Shown here one piece after another: positions 1 to 9,400 of a DNA stretch of 64,000 nt. The position numbers were made by a program, and so were the translations under genes. The DNA is from Streptomyces sp. NBC_01224 (GTDB taxonomy: Bacteria > Actinomycetota > Actinomycetes > Streptomycetales > Streptomycetaceae): positions 1,240,001 to 1,304,000 of the forward strand of contig NZ_CP108529.1 of assembly GCF_036002945.1 (NCBI RefSeq). The letters are read 5' to 3'. The notes below the pieces were generated by a model that made no database searches, had not been told where the DNA came from, and was given only the letters and a program-made list of their open reading frames with translations. Numbering within the stretch: the stretch's first letter is position 1; each line of letters starts with the position of its first letter.

Positions 1-1357
1 CGTTGGCGGCACCTTCGGCGCCCATCACGGCGATCTCGTTGGTGGGCCAGGCGTAGGTCAGATCCGCACCGATGGACTGGCTGTCCATCACGATGTAGGC
101 GCCTCCGTAGGCCTTGCGCAGGATCAGCGAGATCCTCGGCACGGTGGCGTTGCAGTACGCGTAGAGCAGCTTGGCACCGTGCCGAATAATTCCACCGTGC
201 TCCTGGTCCACGCCGGGCAGGAAGCCTGGGACGTCCAGAAGGGTGATGATCGGGATGCTGAAGGCGTCGCACATCTGGACGAAGCGGGCGGCCTTCTCGG
301 AGGCCTCGATGTCCAGGACACCGGCGAGGGACTGCGGCTGGTTGGCGACGATGCCGACGACCTGGCCGTCGAGCCGGGCCAGGGCGCAGATGATGTTGCG
401 GGCCCAGCGCTCGTGGATCTCCAGGTAGTCGCCGTCGTCGACGAGCTCCTCGATGACCTTGTGCATGTCGTACGGGCGGTTGCCGTCGGCCGGCACCAGG
501 TCGAGCAGGACGTCGCCGCGCCGGTCGGCCGGGTCGTCGCTCGCCACGGTGGGCGGGTTCTCCCGGTTGTTGGACGGCAGCATCCCGATCAGGTAGCGGA
601 CCTCGGCGATGCAGGTCTCCTCGTCGTCGTACGCGAAGTGCGCGACGCCCGAGGTCTCGGCGTGCACATCGGCGCCGCCGAGGCCGTTCTGGCTGATCTC
701 CTCACCGGTGACCGCCTTCACGACGTCCGGCCCGGTGATGAACATCTGCGAGGTCTCACGGACCATGAACACGAAGTCGGTGAGCGCCGGGGAGTAGGCC
801 GCGCCGCCCGCGCACGGTCCGAGCATCACGCTGATCTGCGGGATGACACCGGAGGCCCGGGTGTTGCGCTGGAAGATCCCACCGTATCCGGCGAGCGCGC
901 TGACGCCCTCCTGGATACGGGCGCCCGCGCCGTCGTTCAGCGAGACCAGCGGGGCACCGGCCGAGATGGCCATGTCCATGATCTTGTGGATCTTGGTGGC
1001 GTGGGCCTCGCCCAGCGCGCCGCCGAAGATCCGGAAGTCGTGCGCGTAGACGAAGACCGTGCGGCCCTCGACCGTGCCCCAGCCGGTGATGACACCGTCG
1101 GTGTACGGCTTCTTCTGCTCCAGGCCGAAGCCGGTCGCCCGGTGCCGGCGAAGCTGCTCGACCTCCTTGAACGAACCCGGATCGACCAGCAGCTCAATGC
1201 GCTCACGCGCCGTCAGCTTGCCCTTGGCGTGCTGCGCCTCGGTCGCCCGCTCGCCGGGGCCGGCCAGCGCCTGCTCACGCAGCGCCAGCAGTTCGGCCAC
1301 ACGGCCACGCGTGGCGGACGGCAGCACTCCGGCGGGACGTTCGTGCGGAACGGTCAT
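1..1357 (-). CDS. Acyl-CoA carboxylase carboxyltransferase (beta) subunit, C-terminus beyond window
   Basis: Biotin-dependent carboxyltransferase of the PccB/AccB family, which moves CO2 from carboxybiotin to an acyl-CoA to make malonyl- or methylmalonyl-CoA. About 452 codons are present; the family is usually near 530 residues, so the C-terminus lies off the left edge. Visible motifs are the glycine-rich biotin-side oxyanion segment (GPCAGGAAYSPALTDF) and the acyl-CoA-side segment GGAYIVMDS. The residue that sets substrate choice in Streptomyces PccB (Asp422) is isoleucine here, also at residue 422 (codon 92-94), as in acetyl-CoA-accepting AccB. The ATG at 1357 overlaps the upstream stop as TGATG, and an AGAGAG ribosome site sits 8 bases upstream (1366-1371), so translational coupling to the phosphoesterase gene is likely. 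Family assignment is firm; specificity and role in extender supply are inference. Confidence 0.93.
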   Translation of the reverse strand, partial: MTVPHERPAGVLPSATRGRVAELLALREQALAGPGERATEAQHAKGKLTARERIELLVDPGSFKEVEQLRRHRATGFGLEQKKPYTDGVITGWGTVEGRTVFVYAHDFRIFGGALGEAHATKIHKIMDMAISAGAPLVSLNDGAGARIQEGVSALAGYGGIFQRNTRASGVIPQISVMLGPCAGGAAYSPALTDFVFMVRETSQMFITGPDVVKAVTGEEISQNGLGGADVHAETSGVAHFAYDDEETCIAEVRYLIGMLPSNNRENPPTVASDDPADRRGDVLLDLVPADGNRPYDMHKVIEELVDDGDYLEIHERWARNIICALARLDGQVVGIVANQPQSLAGVLDIEASEKAARFVQMCDAFSIPIITLLDVPGFLPGVDQEHGGIIRHGAKLLYAYCNATVPRISLILRKAYGGAYIVMDSQSIGADLTYAWPTNEIAVMGAEGAAN

Positions 1358-2223
1358 CACACCGACTCTCTGTGGAGGGAGGTGACGGCCGGCAGGATCT
1401 GGACCAGCCGGCCCGGCGTGCCCTGACGCCGCTGCCATTCACGGGGGTATCCGAGGGAGACCTCCTGGTGCGGCACGCCGTCGCAGCGGATCACCCTGGG
1501 AATGTGCAGGTGCCCGTAGACCACCGACCTGGCACGGAACCTCGTATGCCAGTCGGCGGTGGCCGTGGTTCCGCACCACAGCGCGAACTCCTGCCGCCAG
1601 AGCACTCGCGTCGGTTCGCGTACGAGCGGCCAGTGGTTGACGAGGACGGTAGGGAGGTCCTCGGGAAGAGCCGAGAGACGTGCCTCGGTCGTCCGCACCC
1701 GAGCCCGGCACCAGGATTCGCGGCTGGGGTAGGGGTCCGGGTGCAGCAGGAACTCGTCGCTGCAGACCACCCCGGCCTCCTCGGCTACCTGGAGCGCCGC
1801 CGCCTTGGAGTACGTCCCCGGCGGCCGGAAGGAGTAGTCGTACAGGAGGAAGAGCGGTGCGACGGCGACGGGACCACCCTCCCCTTCCCAGACCGGGTAC
1901 GGGTCCTCGGGAGTGGACACTCCGAGCTTGCGGCAGATGTCCACCAGGTGCAGGTAGCGCTGCTCGCCCCGCAGTTGCACCGGGTCGTCGGGGGCGGTCC
2001 ACAGTTCGTGATTGCCCGGCGCCCAGATGACGTTGGCGAACCGGTTGCGCAGGGTGCGCAGGGCCCACTCGATGTCCGAGGCGATCTCACCGATGTCACC
2101 GGCGACGATCAGCCAGTCCCTGTCGTTCTCCGGTCTGATCCGGTCGACGATCTTCCGGTTCTCGTCGTAGCGGACATGGACGTCGCTGATCGCGACGAGC
2201 CTTCCGGGCCCGGAGTCAGCCAC
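1357..2223 (-). CDS. Calcineurin-like metallophosphoesterase
   Basis: Predicted soluble dimetal phosphoesterase of 288 residues. The full metal-ligand set is visible: DVH (residues 14-16), AGDIGE with Asp43, APGNHE (Asn71, His72), VNHWP, and the C-terminal YGHLHIP (GHxH). It should be catalytically competent. The frame stays open upstream into the NRPS gene, but homology begins at GRLVAISDVH. The GTG at 2223 has an AAGAGG-like site just upstream and overlaps the NRPS stop by eight bases, so I take that start. Its stop overlaps the carboxylase start (TGATG). Tight coupling to the NRPS gene suggests a function in the same pathway, for example dephosphorylating an intermediate or a protected precursor. 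The substrate cannot be read from sequence. Confidence 0.85.
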   Translation of the reverse strand: MADSGPGRLVAISDVHVRYDENRKIVDRIRPENDRDWLIVAGDIGEIASDIEWALRTLRNRFANVIWAPGNHELWTAPDDPVQLRGEQRYLHLVDICRKLGVSTPEDPYPVWEGEGGPVAVAPLFLLYDYSFRPPGTYSKAAALQVAEEAGVVCSDEFLLHPDPYPSRESWCRARVRTTEARLSALPEDLPTVLVNHWPLVREPTRVLWRQEFALWCGTTATADWHTRFRARSVVYGHLHIPRVIRCDGVPHQEVSLGYPREWQRRQGTPGRLVQILPAVTSLHRESV

Positions 2224-5200
2224 CAGTGGCCTCTTGCCCGTCGCGCGCGCTCTCGGCGAGTTCCGAGACCTTCGCGAGTGTGGGCTGCCGGAGGATGGCC
2301 GGCAGGGCCGCCATGAATTCCCGCTCCTGACGGGAGCCCACGACCTCGGTGCTGACCGCGGCGAGCATGGCCAGCAGGGTGGCGGAGTCACCACCGAGCC
2401 GGTGGAAGTCCGCGTCACCGCCGAGCCGGTTGACGTCCACCGCCAGGACGCGCGCCCAGATCTTGGCCACCGCCTCCTCCACCTCACCGCGTGCCTTCGC
2501 CTCCGCGGCTGCGGCATCGGCCTGCGGTCCGGTGAACGGCACCGGCAGCGCGGCGACGTCGACCTTCTCGTTGACCGTACGGGGCAGCTCCGGCATGACC
2601 GTTGTCGTGGTCGGCACCATGTAGCGGGGCAGACGGCCGGCGACGTGTGCGGTGAGCCGGTCGACGGATACCTCTTCGTGCAGGACGACGTAGGCGCACA
2701 GCACCTTGTCAGTGGTGCCGGGCCTGACCAGGCCGGTGACGAACGCCGTTGCCACGGCCGGATGCTCCTCCAGGGCCTTGGCGACCTCGGCGGGCTCGAT
2801 GCGGTACCCGAGCACCTTGACCTGCTCGTCGTTGCGGCCCACGGACTCCAGTTCACCCGAGTCCAGCATCCTGGCCAGGTCACCGCTGCGGTAGACGCGG
2901 GTGCCGTCGGCGAGGGCCGTGAACCGTTCGCGGACGAGGTCCGGCCGGCCGCGGTAGCCACGGGCCAGCTGATCACCGGCGAGATACATCTCGCCCACCT
3001 CGCCCGGGGCGACGTGGCGGCCGTCACCGCCGATCAGGTGGATCCGCGTGTTGTCGGTCGGCACGCCGATGGGCACCGACGGCAGGTCCGCGTCGTGGTC
3101 GGGATCGAAGCGTCGCGTCATGCAGCCGATGGTCGTCTCAGTGGGGCCGTACTCGTTGAAGATGCCGCACTGCGGCCCGAAGAGCTGCTGGGCGCGGTCG
3201 GCCACGGCACCGCGGAGGAGTTCCCCCCCGGCGATGACCGCGCGGAAACCGGTCGGGGCCAGGCCCAGCCTGCCGATGAGGTCGAGATGCGTGGGGGTGA
3301 GCTTGAGCGCGTTGGCCCCCGAGTTCTCCAGCATGTCGCGCAGCACCACGTGGTTGGGCTCGTCGGGTACCAGCGCGATGGACCCGCCGGCCAGCACCGG
3401 CAGGAAGATCGCCGTGTTGGAGAGGTCGAAGGCGAGAGAGGTGAACAGCGGGAAGCGGGTGGTGGAGTCCACCCCGTAGACGCGGGTCGCCCAGCTGATG
3501 AAGGTGGCCAGCTGACGGTGCTCGATCTCCACGCCCTTGGGGCGCCCGGTCGATCCCGAGGTGTAGATGACGTACGCGAGGTCCTCGGGCCGCACCTCGA
3601 CGCTCTCGGGGCGGCGCTCCGAGGGCTCCAGTGTCTCGAGCACCACCACGTCGCAGCCGGAGTCCGGGGTGAACCGGCGCTCGGCGTGGACGCGTTCGGT
3701 GAGGCATACGGTGGCCCCGGCGTCCGCCACCAGGTCGGCGAGCCGGTGGTCGGGCTGCTGCGGGTCGAGCGGCAGGTAGGCCGCGCCCGCCTTGAGCACC
3801 CCCCAGATGGCGGCCATGGCCGCGACGGTGCGGCCGGCCAGCAGGCCCACGACGTCGTCGCGTCCGATGCCCCTGTCCAGCAGCTCGACGGCGACGGCGG
3901 CGGCCCGCCCGTCCAGCTCGCGGAAGGTCACGTCGCCCTCGGGGCCGGTCAGGACGACCGCATCGGGGGTGCTGGAGACCTGCCGGCGGAACTGCTCGAC
4001 GGCGGTTCCCTGGCGGGCGAGCGCCCGCTGGGTGCGGTTGCCGTCCCACTCACGGTACGCCCGCGGGGACAGGGCCTCCTCGATGCGGTCGAGCAACGCC
4101 TCCGCGCGGTCCGGGGTTTGCGGACCGTCGTACCAGCCGATGGTGATCTCGGTGCGGCCGCCGAACTCGACCGCGTTGATCTCCGGCGGTCCCAGGGGCC
4201 CGGAATTGGGCAGTGAGTAGACGGTGGTGGCGTGGAAGGAGCCGGTGCTGAAGACGGCGGGGTCGACACGGCCCATGTGGGAGAGCGTGGCCAGGCTGCT
4301 GTAACAGCCCTGCTGTGCGGAGTAGGCGTCCAGGCCCATGATCTGCTGGTGCAGTTCCGTCAGGTTCTGGCCGGGCAGTGAGGGGTCGACGCGGGCCGCC
4401 AGATCCTGACCGGTGGCGAGGATGGACAGCAGTTGCTCGTGCGCCTGCTCCCAGCCGGCGTCGCCCCGTACCTCGTACAGCGGGTTGTTCGTGAGATTGC
4501 CGGTCGAACGGATACCGGGCAGGTACCGGCGCAGGTCGACCGGGACGAGGAACCTGCCGGTGCGCAGGCCGCACGCCTGCGTGACGGCGCGGGCGATCTT
4601 GGCGACCAGCGCGGGGTGCGTGCCGTCGATGGTACGCCTGCGCCAGAAGAAGTCGTGCTGGCCCTGCGGACGGGATCCGAGCGCGGACGGCCAGTCAAGG
4701 TCAGGGGTGATCTCCCGCTCCCGCGGGGCGCCGGCCTGCTCGATCAGCTCGTTCTCGGTGATGCGCGAGGGGGCGCCCACGGGCTCCTCCCCGCGCAGCA
4801 CCCGGAAGATGTCCTCCGCCCAGGTGCGTACGCCCTGGCCGTCCATGACCCCGTGGAACGCGCGCACGATCAGCGTGTCCGACTCCTCGCCCGTGAGGAG
4901 CAGGAGCTCGCAGGTGGGGCCGCCGTCGTTGCCCATGAGGGGGCTGTGCAGTTCGGCCGCGTCGGCGAAGGTGTGCCGGTCGACCCGGTCGCCGGGCAGG
5001 ACGCGCACGGCCGGTGCCATGCCGCTGTCCATCCAGGTCATGCCCTGCCGGGTGAGCCGCGCCCCGGGGCAGGCACCGGACGCGGTGTCCACGGCGCGGA
5101 TCAGCTCGTCGTGACCGATGCGGCCGGCACCCTCGATGACGATCTGGATGACACCGGGAACCGACTCCGGGTACACCAGGAACCATGTCTCGGTGGGCGA

Positions 5201-5242
5201 CACAGGCCGGCTGTAGACGTTGTCGTCCTCACCCGCGCACAT
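2216..5242 (-). CDS. Free-standing NRPS, condensation-adenylation-carrier (C-A-PCP)
   Basis: 1008 residues. The N-terminal ~420 residues are condensation-like, with motif FHGVMDG (HHxxxDG with the first His replaced; catalytic His130 kept). The adenylation domain follows (about residues 430-880) with YTSGSTGRPKG near residue 560, FNEYGPTETT, YRSGDLAR and the A10 lysine in NEKVDVAAL. A carrier domain carries phosphopantetheine Ser953 in LGGDSATLL. There is no TE, epimerase or second module. Aligned by eye to GrsA, the pocket reads D-L-T-K-V-A-E-I-G-K, close to codes reported for Asn/Asp domains. It should load an Asn-like amino acid and condense it with an acyl or polyketide partner. The ATG at 5242 is chosen over an upstream in-frame start at 5284 because of the well-placed AAGAGG. 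The metallophosphoesterase gene follows with overlap. Confidence 0.9.
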   Translation of the reverse strand: MCAGEDDNVYSRPVSPTETWFLVYPESVPGVIQIVIEGAGRIGHDELIRAVDTASGACPGARLTRQGMTWMDSGMAPAVRVLPGDRVDRHTFADAAELHSPLMGNDGGPTCELLLLTGEESDTLIVRAFHGVMDGQGVRTWAEDIFRVLRGEEPVGAPSRITENELIEQAGAPREREITPDLDWPSALGSRPQGQHDFFWRRRTIDGTHPALVAKIARAVTQACGLRTGRFLVPVDLRRYLPGIRSTGNLTNNPLYEVRGDAGWEQAHEQLLSILATGQDLAARVDPSLPGQNLTELHQQIMGLDAYSAQQGCYSSLATLSHMGRVDPAVFSTGSFHATTVYSLPNSGPLGPPEINAVEFGGRTEITIGWYDGPQTPDRAEALLDRIEEALSPRAYREWDGNRTQRALARQGTAVEQFRRQVSSTPDAVVLTGPEGDVTFRELDGRAAAVAVELLDRGIGRDDVVGLLAGRTVAAMAAIWGVLKAGAAYLPLDPQQPDHRLADLVADAGATVCLTERVHAERRFTPDSGCDVVVLETLEPSERRPESVEVRPEDLAYVIYTSGSTGRPKGVEIEHRQLATFISWATRVYGVDSTTRFPLFTSLAFDLSNTAIFLPVLAGGSIALVPDEPNHVVLRDMLENSGANALKLTPTHLDLIGRLGLAPTGFRAVIAGGELLRGAVADRAQQLFGPQCGIFNEYGPTETTIGCMTRRFDPDHDADLPSVPIGVPTDNTRIHLIGGDGRHVAPGEVGEMYLAGDQLARGYRGRPDLVRERFTALADGTRVYRSGDLARMLDSGELESVGRNDEQVKVLGYRIEPAEVAKALEEHPAVATAFVTGLVRPGTTDKVLCAYVVLHEEVSVDRLTAHVAGRLPRYMVPTTTTVMPELPRTVNEKVDVAALPVPFTGPQADAAAAEAKARGEVEEAVAKIWARVLAVDVNRLGGDADFHRLGGDSATLLAMLAAVSTEVVGSRQEREFMAALPAILRQPTLAKVSELAESARDGQEATGG

Positions 5243-5249
5243 GGGGATA

Positions 5250-5255
5250 CCTCTT
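5250..5255 (-). promoter_or_regulatory. Ribosome binding site of the NRPS gene
   Basis: AAGAGG on the minus strand, 7 bases upstream of the ATG at 5242. It decides the start: the upstream in-frame alternative at 5284 would place this site inside the coding region. Confidence 0.7.
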
Positions 5256-5290
5256 TCGGTTCGGGTCGGTCGGTGGTGCGTCACGCCCGG

Positions 5291-6295
5291 TCAGCGCAGG
5301 GTTTCGCCGGCGCCGAGTACCTGGCCGTCCGCCCGGCGCATGACGCGGGACTTGCGGAAGTCCAGGTGGACGAAGACGCGTTGCAGCCAGCGGTCCCGGC
5401 CGTCGTAGCGGGGCTGGAAGGAGTTGCGGCCGTGCAGGGCCAGCCGGTTGTCGACGAAGGCCAGGTCACCAGGGCCGAGGATCAGCGTGTGGGCCACCCG
5501 TTCGATGACGGCCTCGAGCTCGGCCATGGCCTGTGCGGCTTCGTCGTCGGACGGAATCGTGCTGCTGAAGTCCACCTTCAGGTCCGGGTCGTCGAAACTG
5601 CCGGCGAGGATTCCATGCGGTTCCTCCATGCCGTCGGCGATCTCGAAGGAAGCCGGTGTCATGGTCACGAATCGCGGCTGGTGGAGTATCTCCCGGGTCG
5701 GGCCGGAAAGCAGCGGAAGAGCGTTGCGTACGGAGGCGACGCGCAGGCCTGCGACGTTCTCGTGGTCGTTGCGCAGGCACATGAGGCCCACCAGGTCCGG
5801 CTTGTGCTCGTGAAATGCGTTCTCGGTGTGCATGTTGAGCTTGATGGAGCCGGCATTTCCCTGGAATTGTTCCATTCCGGGGACGGGGACGACATCCTGC
5901 ACGAGCGCGCCGGTCTTCTCCTTGTCGAACGCGATCACCTCGCCCATGGCCATGGCGATGAGCATCAGCGCGGACGCCGCCGTGGTGGTCTCGCGCTGTA
6001 CGGAGCCGCGAACCGTCGGTGTGTCGGGGACGGTCTCGGGATCCACCGGCAGGTTGCGCACCAGGAGCATGGCCTCGCGGCCGGAGTTCCACGTGAACCG
6101 GCGCAGGGTCTGGCGCAGCCGCATGGGAAGCCGGCAGGAGAGTTCCCGGGCGGCGGACGTCCAGCGGGGGTCGTCGTTCAGCCGTGGATCGACGTCGCGC
6201 AACTGCTCGGCCAGAAGGGTCAGTTCGCTCTTCTCCCGGCCGTCGAGCGATATTTGGGCATCGTCGCCGATTTTCGGCTTGACTTCGGCAGGCAT
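5291..6295 (-). CDS. Fe(II)/2-oxoglutarate oxygenase, clavaminate synthase/AsnO/VioC-like
   Basis: 334 residues, about the length of amino-acid 3-hydroxylases such as AsnO. The iron facial triad is visible: MHTENAFH (His156, Glu158) and LALHGRN (His288), followed by Arg302/Arg306 in RDRWLQR as the likely 2-oxoglutarate carboxylate ligand. This family hydroxylates the beta-carbon of free or carrier-bound L-amino acids (Asn, Arg and others); some members desaturate or cyclise. It lies 48 bases upstream of the NRPS start, in the same direction. Together with the Asn-like pocket of that protein, the simplest reading is formation of a 3-hydroxy-asparagine-type unit. No strong ribosome site is visible before the ATG at 6295. 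Family assignment is firm; substrate is inference. Confidence 0.88.
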   Translation of the reverse strand: MPAEVKPKIGDDAQISLDGREKSELTLLAEQLRDVDPRLNDDPRWTSAARELSCRLPMRLRQTLRRFTWNSGREAMLLVRNLPVDPETVPDTPTVRGSVQRETTTAASALMLIAMAMGEVIAFDKEKTGALVQDVVPVPGMEQFQGNAGSIKLNMHTENAFHEHKPDLVGLMCLRNDHENVAGLRVASVRNALPLLSGPTREILHQPRFVTMTPASFEIADGMEEPHGILAGSFDDPDLKVDFSSTIPSDDEAAQAMAELEAVIERVAHTLILGPGDLAFVDNRLALHGRNSFQPRYDGRDRWLQRVFVHLDFRKSRVMRRADGQVLGAGETLR

Positions 6296-6360
6296 AATTC
6301 AACCATTCGTGGGCAGAGTTGATCCGAAGGAACGGGCTCGCCAAGTCGACTCCGGTCCGC

Positions 6361-6390
6361 AGACTATGGATTCGGCCGAATTGACGGCAA
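6361..6390 (-). promoter_or_regulatory. Candidate promoter for the oxygenase-NRPS-phosphoesterase-carboxylase genes
   Basis: On the minus strand TTGCCG (6385-6390) and TAGTCT (6361-6366) are separated by 18 bases, resembling vegetative-type -35 and TAnnnT -10 boxes. They lie about 65-95 bases upstream of the oxygenase ATG. This is pattern matching only; read-through from the PKS genes is equally possible. Confidence 0.35.
6370..6381. promoter_or_regulatory. Perfect 12-base palindrome ATTCGGCCGAAT, possible operator
   Basis: The palindrome sits inside the spacer of the candidate promoter upstream of the oxygenase gene, a typical place for a dimeric repressor to bind. No regulator gene is visible in the window to pair with it. 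Confidence 0.3.
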
Positions 6391-6450
6391 CCCCTATCTA
6401 TCGTCCGTCGACCCCTGTATGGCAGTGCGGCGGATTTTGTTCGTTTGTTC

Positions 6451-9400
6451 TCAGCACCCCTGCTCCGTCAGCCATTCGCGCATCCGGCGGGCCAGGGGCC
6501 CCGCGCGCTCGCCGAGCATTGTGAAGTGATTCCCCGCTGTGTCGACGACCGAGTGGGGCAGGGGCCAGACGGCATGCCAGTCGCCTTCGCCCGACCACGC
6601 GCCCAGGGGCTCCTCCGCCCGTACCAGGAGGGTGGGTACGTCGACGGGCTGCGCCCGGCACGCGTACAGGAAGGGCAGGTAGGCGGCCCAGGCAGTGGCG
6701 CGGAAGTCGTCCATGGGGGTGTACGCGTCATCGCGTTCGACCATGCCGCCGAGCAGTTCGGGCATCCAGGCGGCCATCACCTCGCTGTCGGCGGGGTAGC
6801 TGTCCAGCAGGATCACGGCGGCCGGCGGACGTCCTCGCCGGTCCAGTTCGCGGGAGAGCGCGTTGGCCAGCAACGCACCGCCGGAGTGGCCGGTGACGAC
6901 GAACGGCTTGTCCCCCACCGTACGCAGGACCGAATCGGCGTGCGTACGCATCAGGACGTCGAAGTTCTCCGGAAGGTCCTCCCCTTCGGCGAAGCCGGGG
7001 TGCGGAAGCGCGTACACGTCGCGTTCCCCCCGGAAACCGGCGGCCAGGCGGGCGTACTCGTGCGGTCCGGAGAGCATCGACATCGTGCAGAGGCAGATGA
7101 GCGGAAGGCCGTCGCCCGACGCCAGGCGGACGACGGGCGCGGGTTGGGCGGGTGGCGCGTCGCTGTTGAAGACGGTCCGGAATTCGGCGAGTTGCATCAG
7201 CACCTTCGCGTATTCCACGGCCTGGCCGGTGGAGCGGGTGTGCTGAAGGAGGGATCCCAGGATGCCGCCGCTCGGCCTGGCCGTGGGTGCGGTGGCTTCG
7301 CCGCCGCCGCCGTCCAGCACCGTGGAAAGGTGCCGGGCCAGGCGGGACGGTGTGGGGTGGTCGAAGAGGAGGGTGGCCGACAGCTCCTCGGTGCCGAGCA
7401 CCGTCCGGAGGCTGTTCCGCAGCTCCAGGGCGGTCAGGGAGTCGAAGCCCTGCTCCAGGAAGTCCCGCCCGGTGTCCAGCTCTTCGGCCGAGGGGAGACC
7501 GAGTGCCGCGGCGGCCCAGGTGGTGACGACGTCCAGGAGCAGCTTGTGCCGGCCGGCCGGGGTGGCTTCGGCCAGCCGCTCGGCCAGGGCCGTCGAGGCT
7601 TCGGCGGACGCGATGTCCCCGGTCGCCTCGGTGGCGGCCGGGCCGGGAGCAGCCGGGCCCGGGGCCGCCTGGCCGGGGATGTATGCGGGCGGCGCGGGCC
7701 AGTACCGGCGGCGCTGGAAGGCGTAGGTCGGTACATCGGCCAGGCGTGCGCCCCGTCCGGCGAACACCTCCGCCCAGTCGACGGGGAGGCCGTGCACATG
7801 GAGCTCGGCCAGTGCGGTGAACAGGGCGCGCACCGGGGAACGGTCGCGGTGCTGTGTCGCGACGAGGAGGGGCGGCTCGAGGTCGCCGCGGCCGGTGAGG
7901 CAGTCCTGGGCGAGGGCGGTGAGCACGCCGTCGGGGCCGATCTCCAGGAAGGTGCCCGCCCGGTCGTCGTGCAGTCGTCGTACGGTCTCGGCGAACCGGA
8001 CGGTCTCCCGGACGTGCCGCGTCCAGTAGTCGGGGCTGAGCGCCTGCTCCGTGGTGAGGGGCGCGCCGGTCACGGCACTGACGAGGTCGATCTCGGCCGG
8101 CCGGAGGGTCAGGTTCGCGGCGACCGTGCGGAGGTCGTCCAGCATGGCGTCCATGTGTGCCGAGTGGAAGGCATGGCTGGTCCGCAGCTCCTTGTGTCTG
8201 CGTCCCTGCTTCGTCCAGAGGGCCACGATGTCCTGGACCTCGTCCCGGTCACCGGACAGGACCACGGACGACGGTCCGTTGACGGCGGCGATCGACAGAC
8301 CGGAGCCGGCACCGAGGAGGTCCCGCACCTCCTGCTCGGACGCCTCGACGGCCACCATCAGGCCGCCGCCCGGCATCGCCTGCATCAGGCGGCCGCGGGC
8401 CGCGACGAACGCGCAGGCGTCCTCCAGCGACAGGACCCCGGCGACGTGCGCCGCGGTCAGCTCGCCGAGGGAGTGACCGGCGACCGCGTCGGGGCGCACA
8501 CCCCAATTCTCCAGCAGCCGGTACAGGGCCACTTCGAACGCGAAGAGCGCGGGCTGGGCGAACTCGGTCCGGTCGAGCTTCTCCGGGTCCGGTCCCGACA
8601 TCACCGCGCGGAGGGATGTGCCGAGATGCCGGTCGAACGCGTCGCAGACGGCGTCCAGGGCCGCGGCGAACGCGGGGAAGGCCGCGTACAGCTCGTCCGC
8701 CATGCCAGGCCGTTGGCTGCCCTGCCCGGTGAAGAGGAAGACGGTACCTTCCCCGGCCCGGACCGCGCTTCGGATCACACCGGGGGCCGCCTCGCCGCCG
8801 GCCAGGGACGTGAGGCCACGGACGAGGCCGTCGCGGTCGTCGGCCAGGACCACCGCCCGGCGGTCGAGTGCCGCACGGGAGACGGCCAGCGAGTACCCGA
8901 GGTCTGTCGGGGAGTGTCCGGGATCGTCGCGCAGGCGGTCCAGGAGGCGGGTCGCCTGGTCTCTCAGGGCTTCCTCGGTGCGGGCGGACACCAGGAACGG
9001 GACGACGGGGAGCTCGGTGGTGGAGCCGGTGACGGGTTCGCTCGCGGGCGCCTGTTCGAGGATCAGGTGCGCGTTGGTGCCGCTGAGCCCGAAGGCCGAG
9101 ACGCCCGCCCGGCGGGGCCGTCCTGTGACCGGCCAGGGTGTGGCCTCGGTCAGCAGGGACACCGCGCCGGCCGACCAGTCGACGTGGGGGGTGGGCGCGT
9201 CGACGTGCAAGGTCCGGGGCAGCGTCGCGTGGCCGAGTGCCAGGACGGTCTTGATGGCGCCGACGGCACCGGCGGCGGCCTGGGTGTGCCCGACATTCGA
9301 CTTGACGGTGCCCAGGAGCAGGGGCCGGTCCGCGGGGCGGCCGCGGCCGTAGGTGGCGAGCAGGGCCTGGGCCTCGATCGGGTCGCCGAGCACCGTGCCG

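Larger units (their letters stand above)
6296..6450. other. Largest intergenic gap in the window
   Basis: 155 bases between the PKS A stop and the oxygenase start, with lower GC than the genes around it. It contains a candidate promoter and a 12-base palindrome (listed separately). I see no convincing hairpin terminator for the PKS genes. Confidence 0.6.

Noticed and set aside
1357..3027. 556-codon reading of the phosphoesterase frame extending into the NRPS gene
   Set aside because: The upstream ~267 codons overlap the NRPS carrier and A-domain end in another frame and are Arg/Ser/Pro-rich. Homology starts after the GTG at 2223.
5243..5284. Start of the NRPS gene at 5284
   Set aside because: It adds 14 residues of no homology; the AAGAGG site points to the ATG at 5242.
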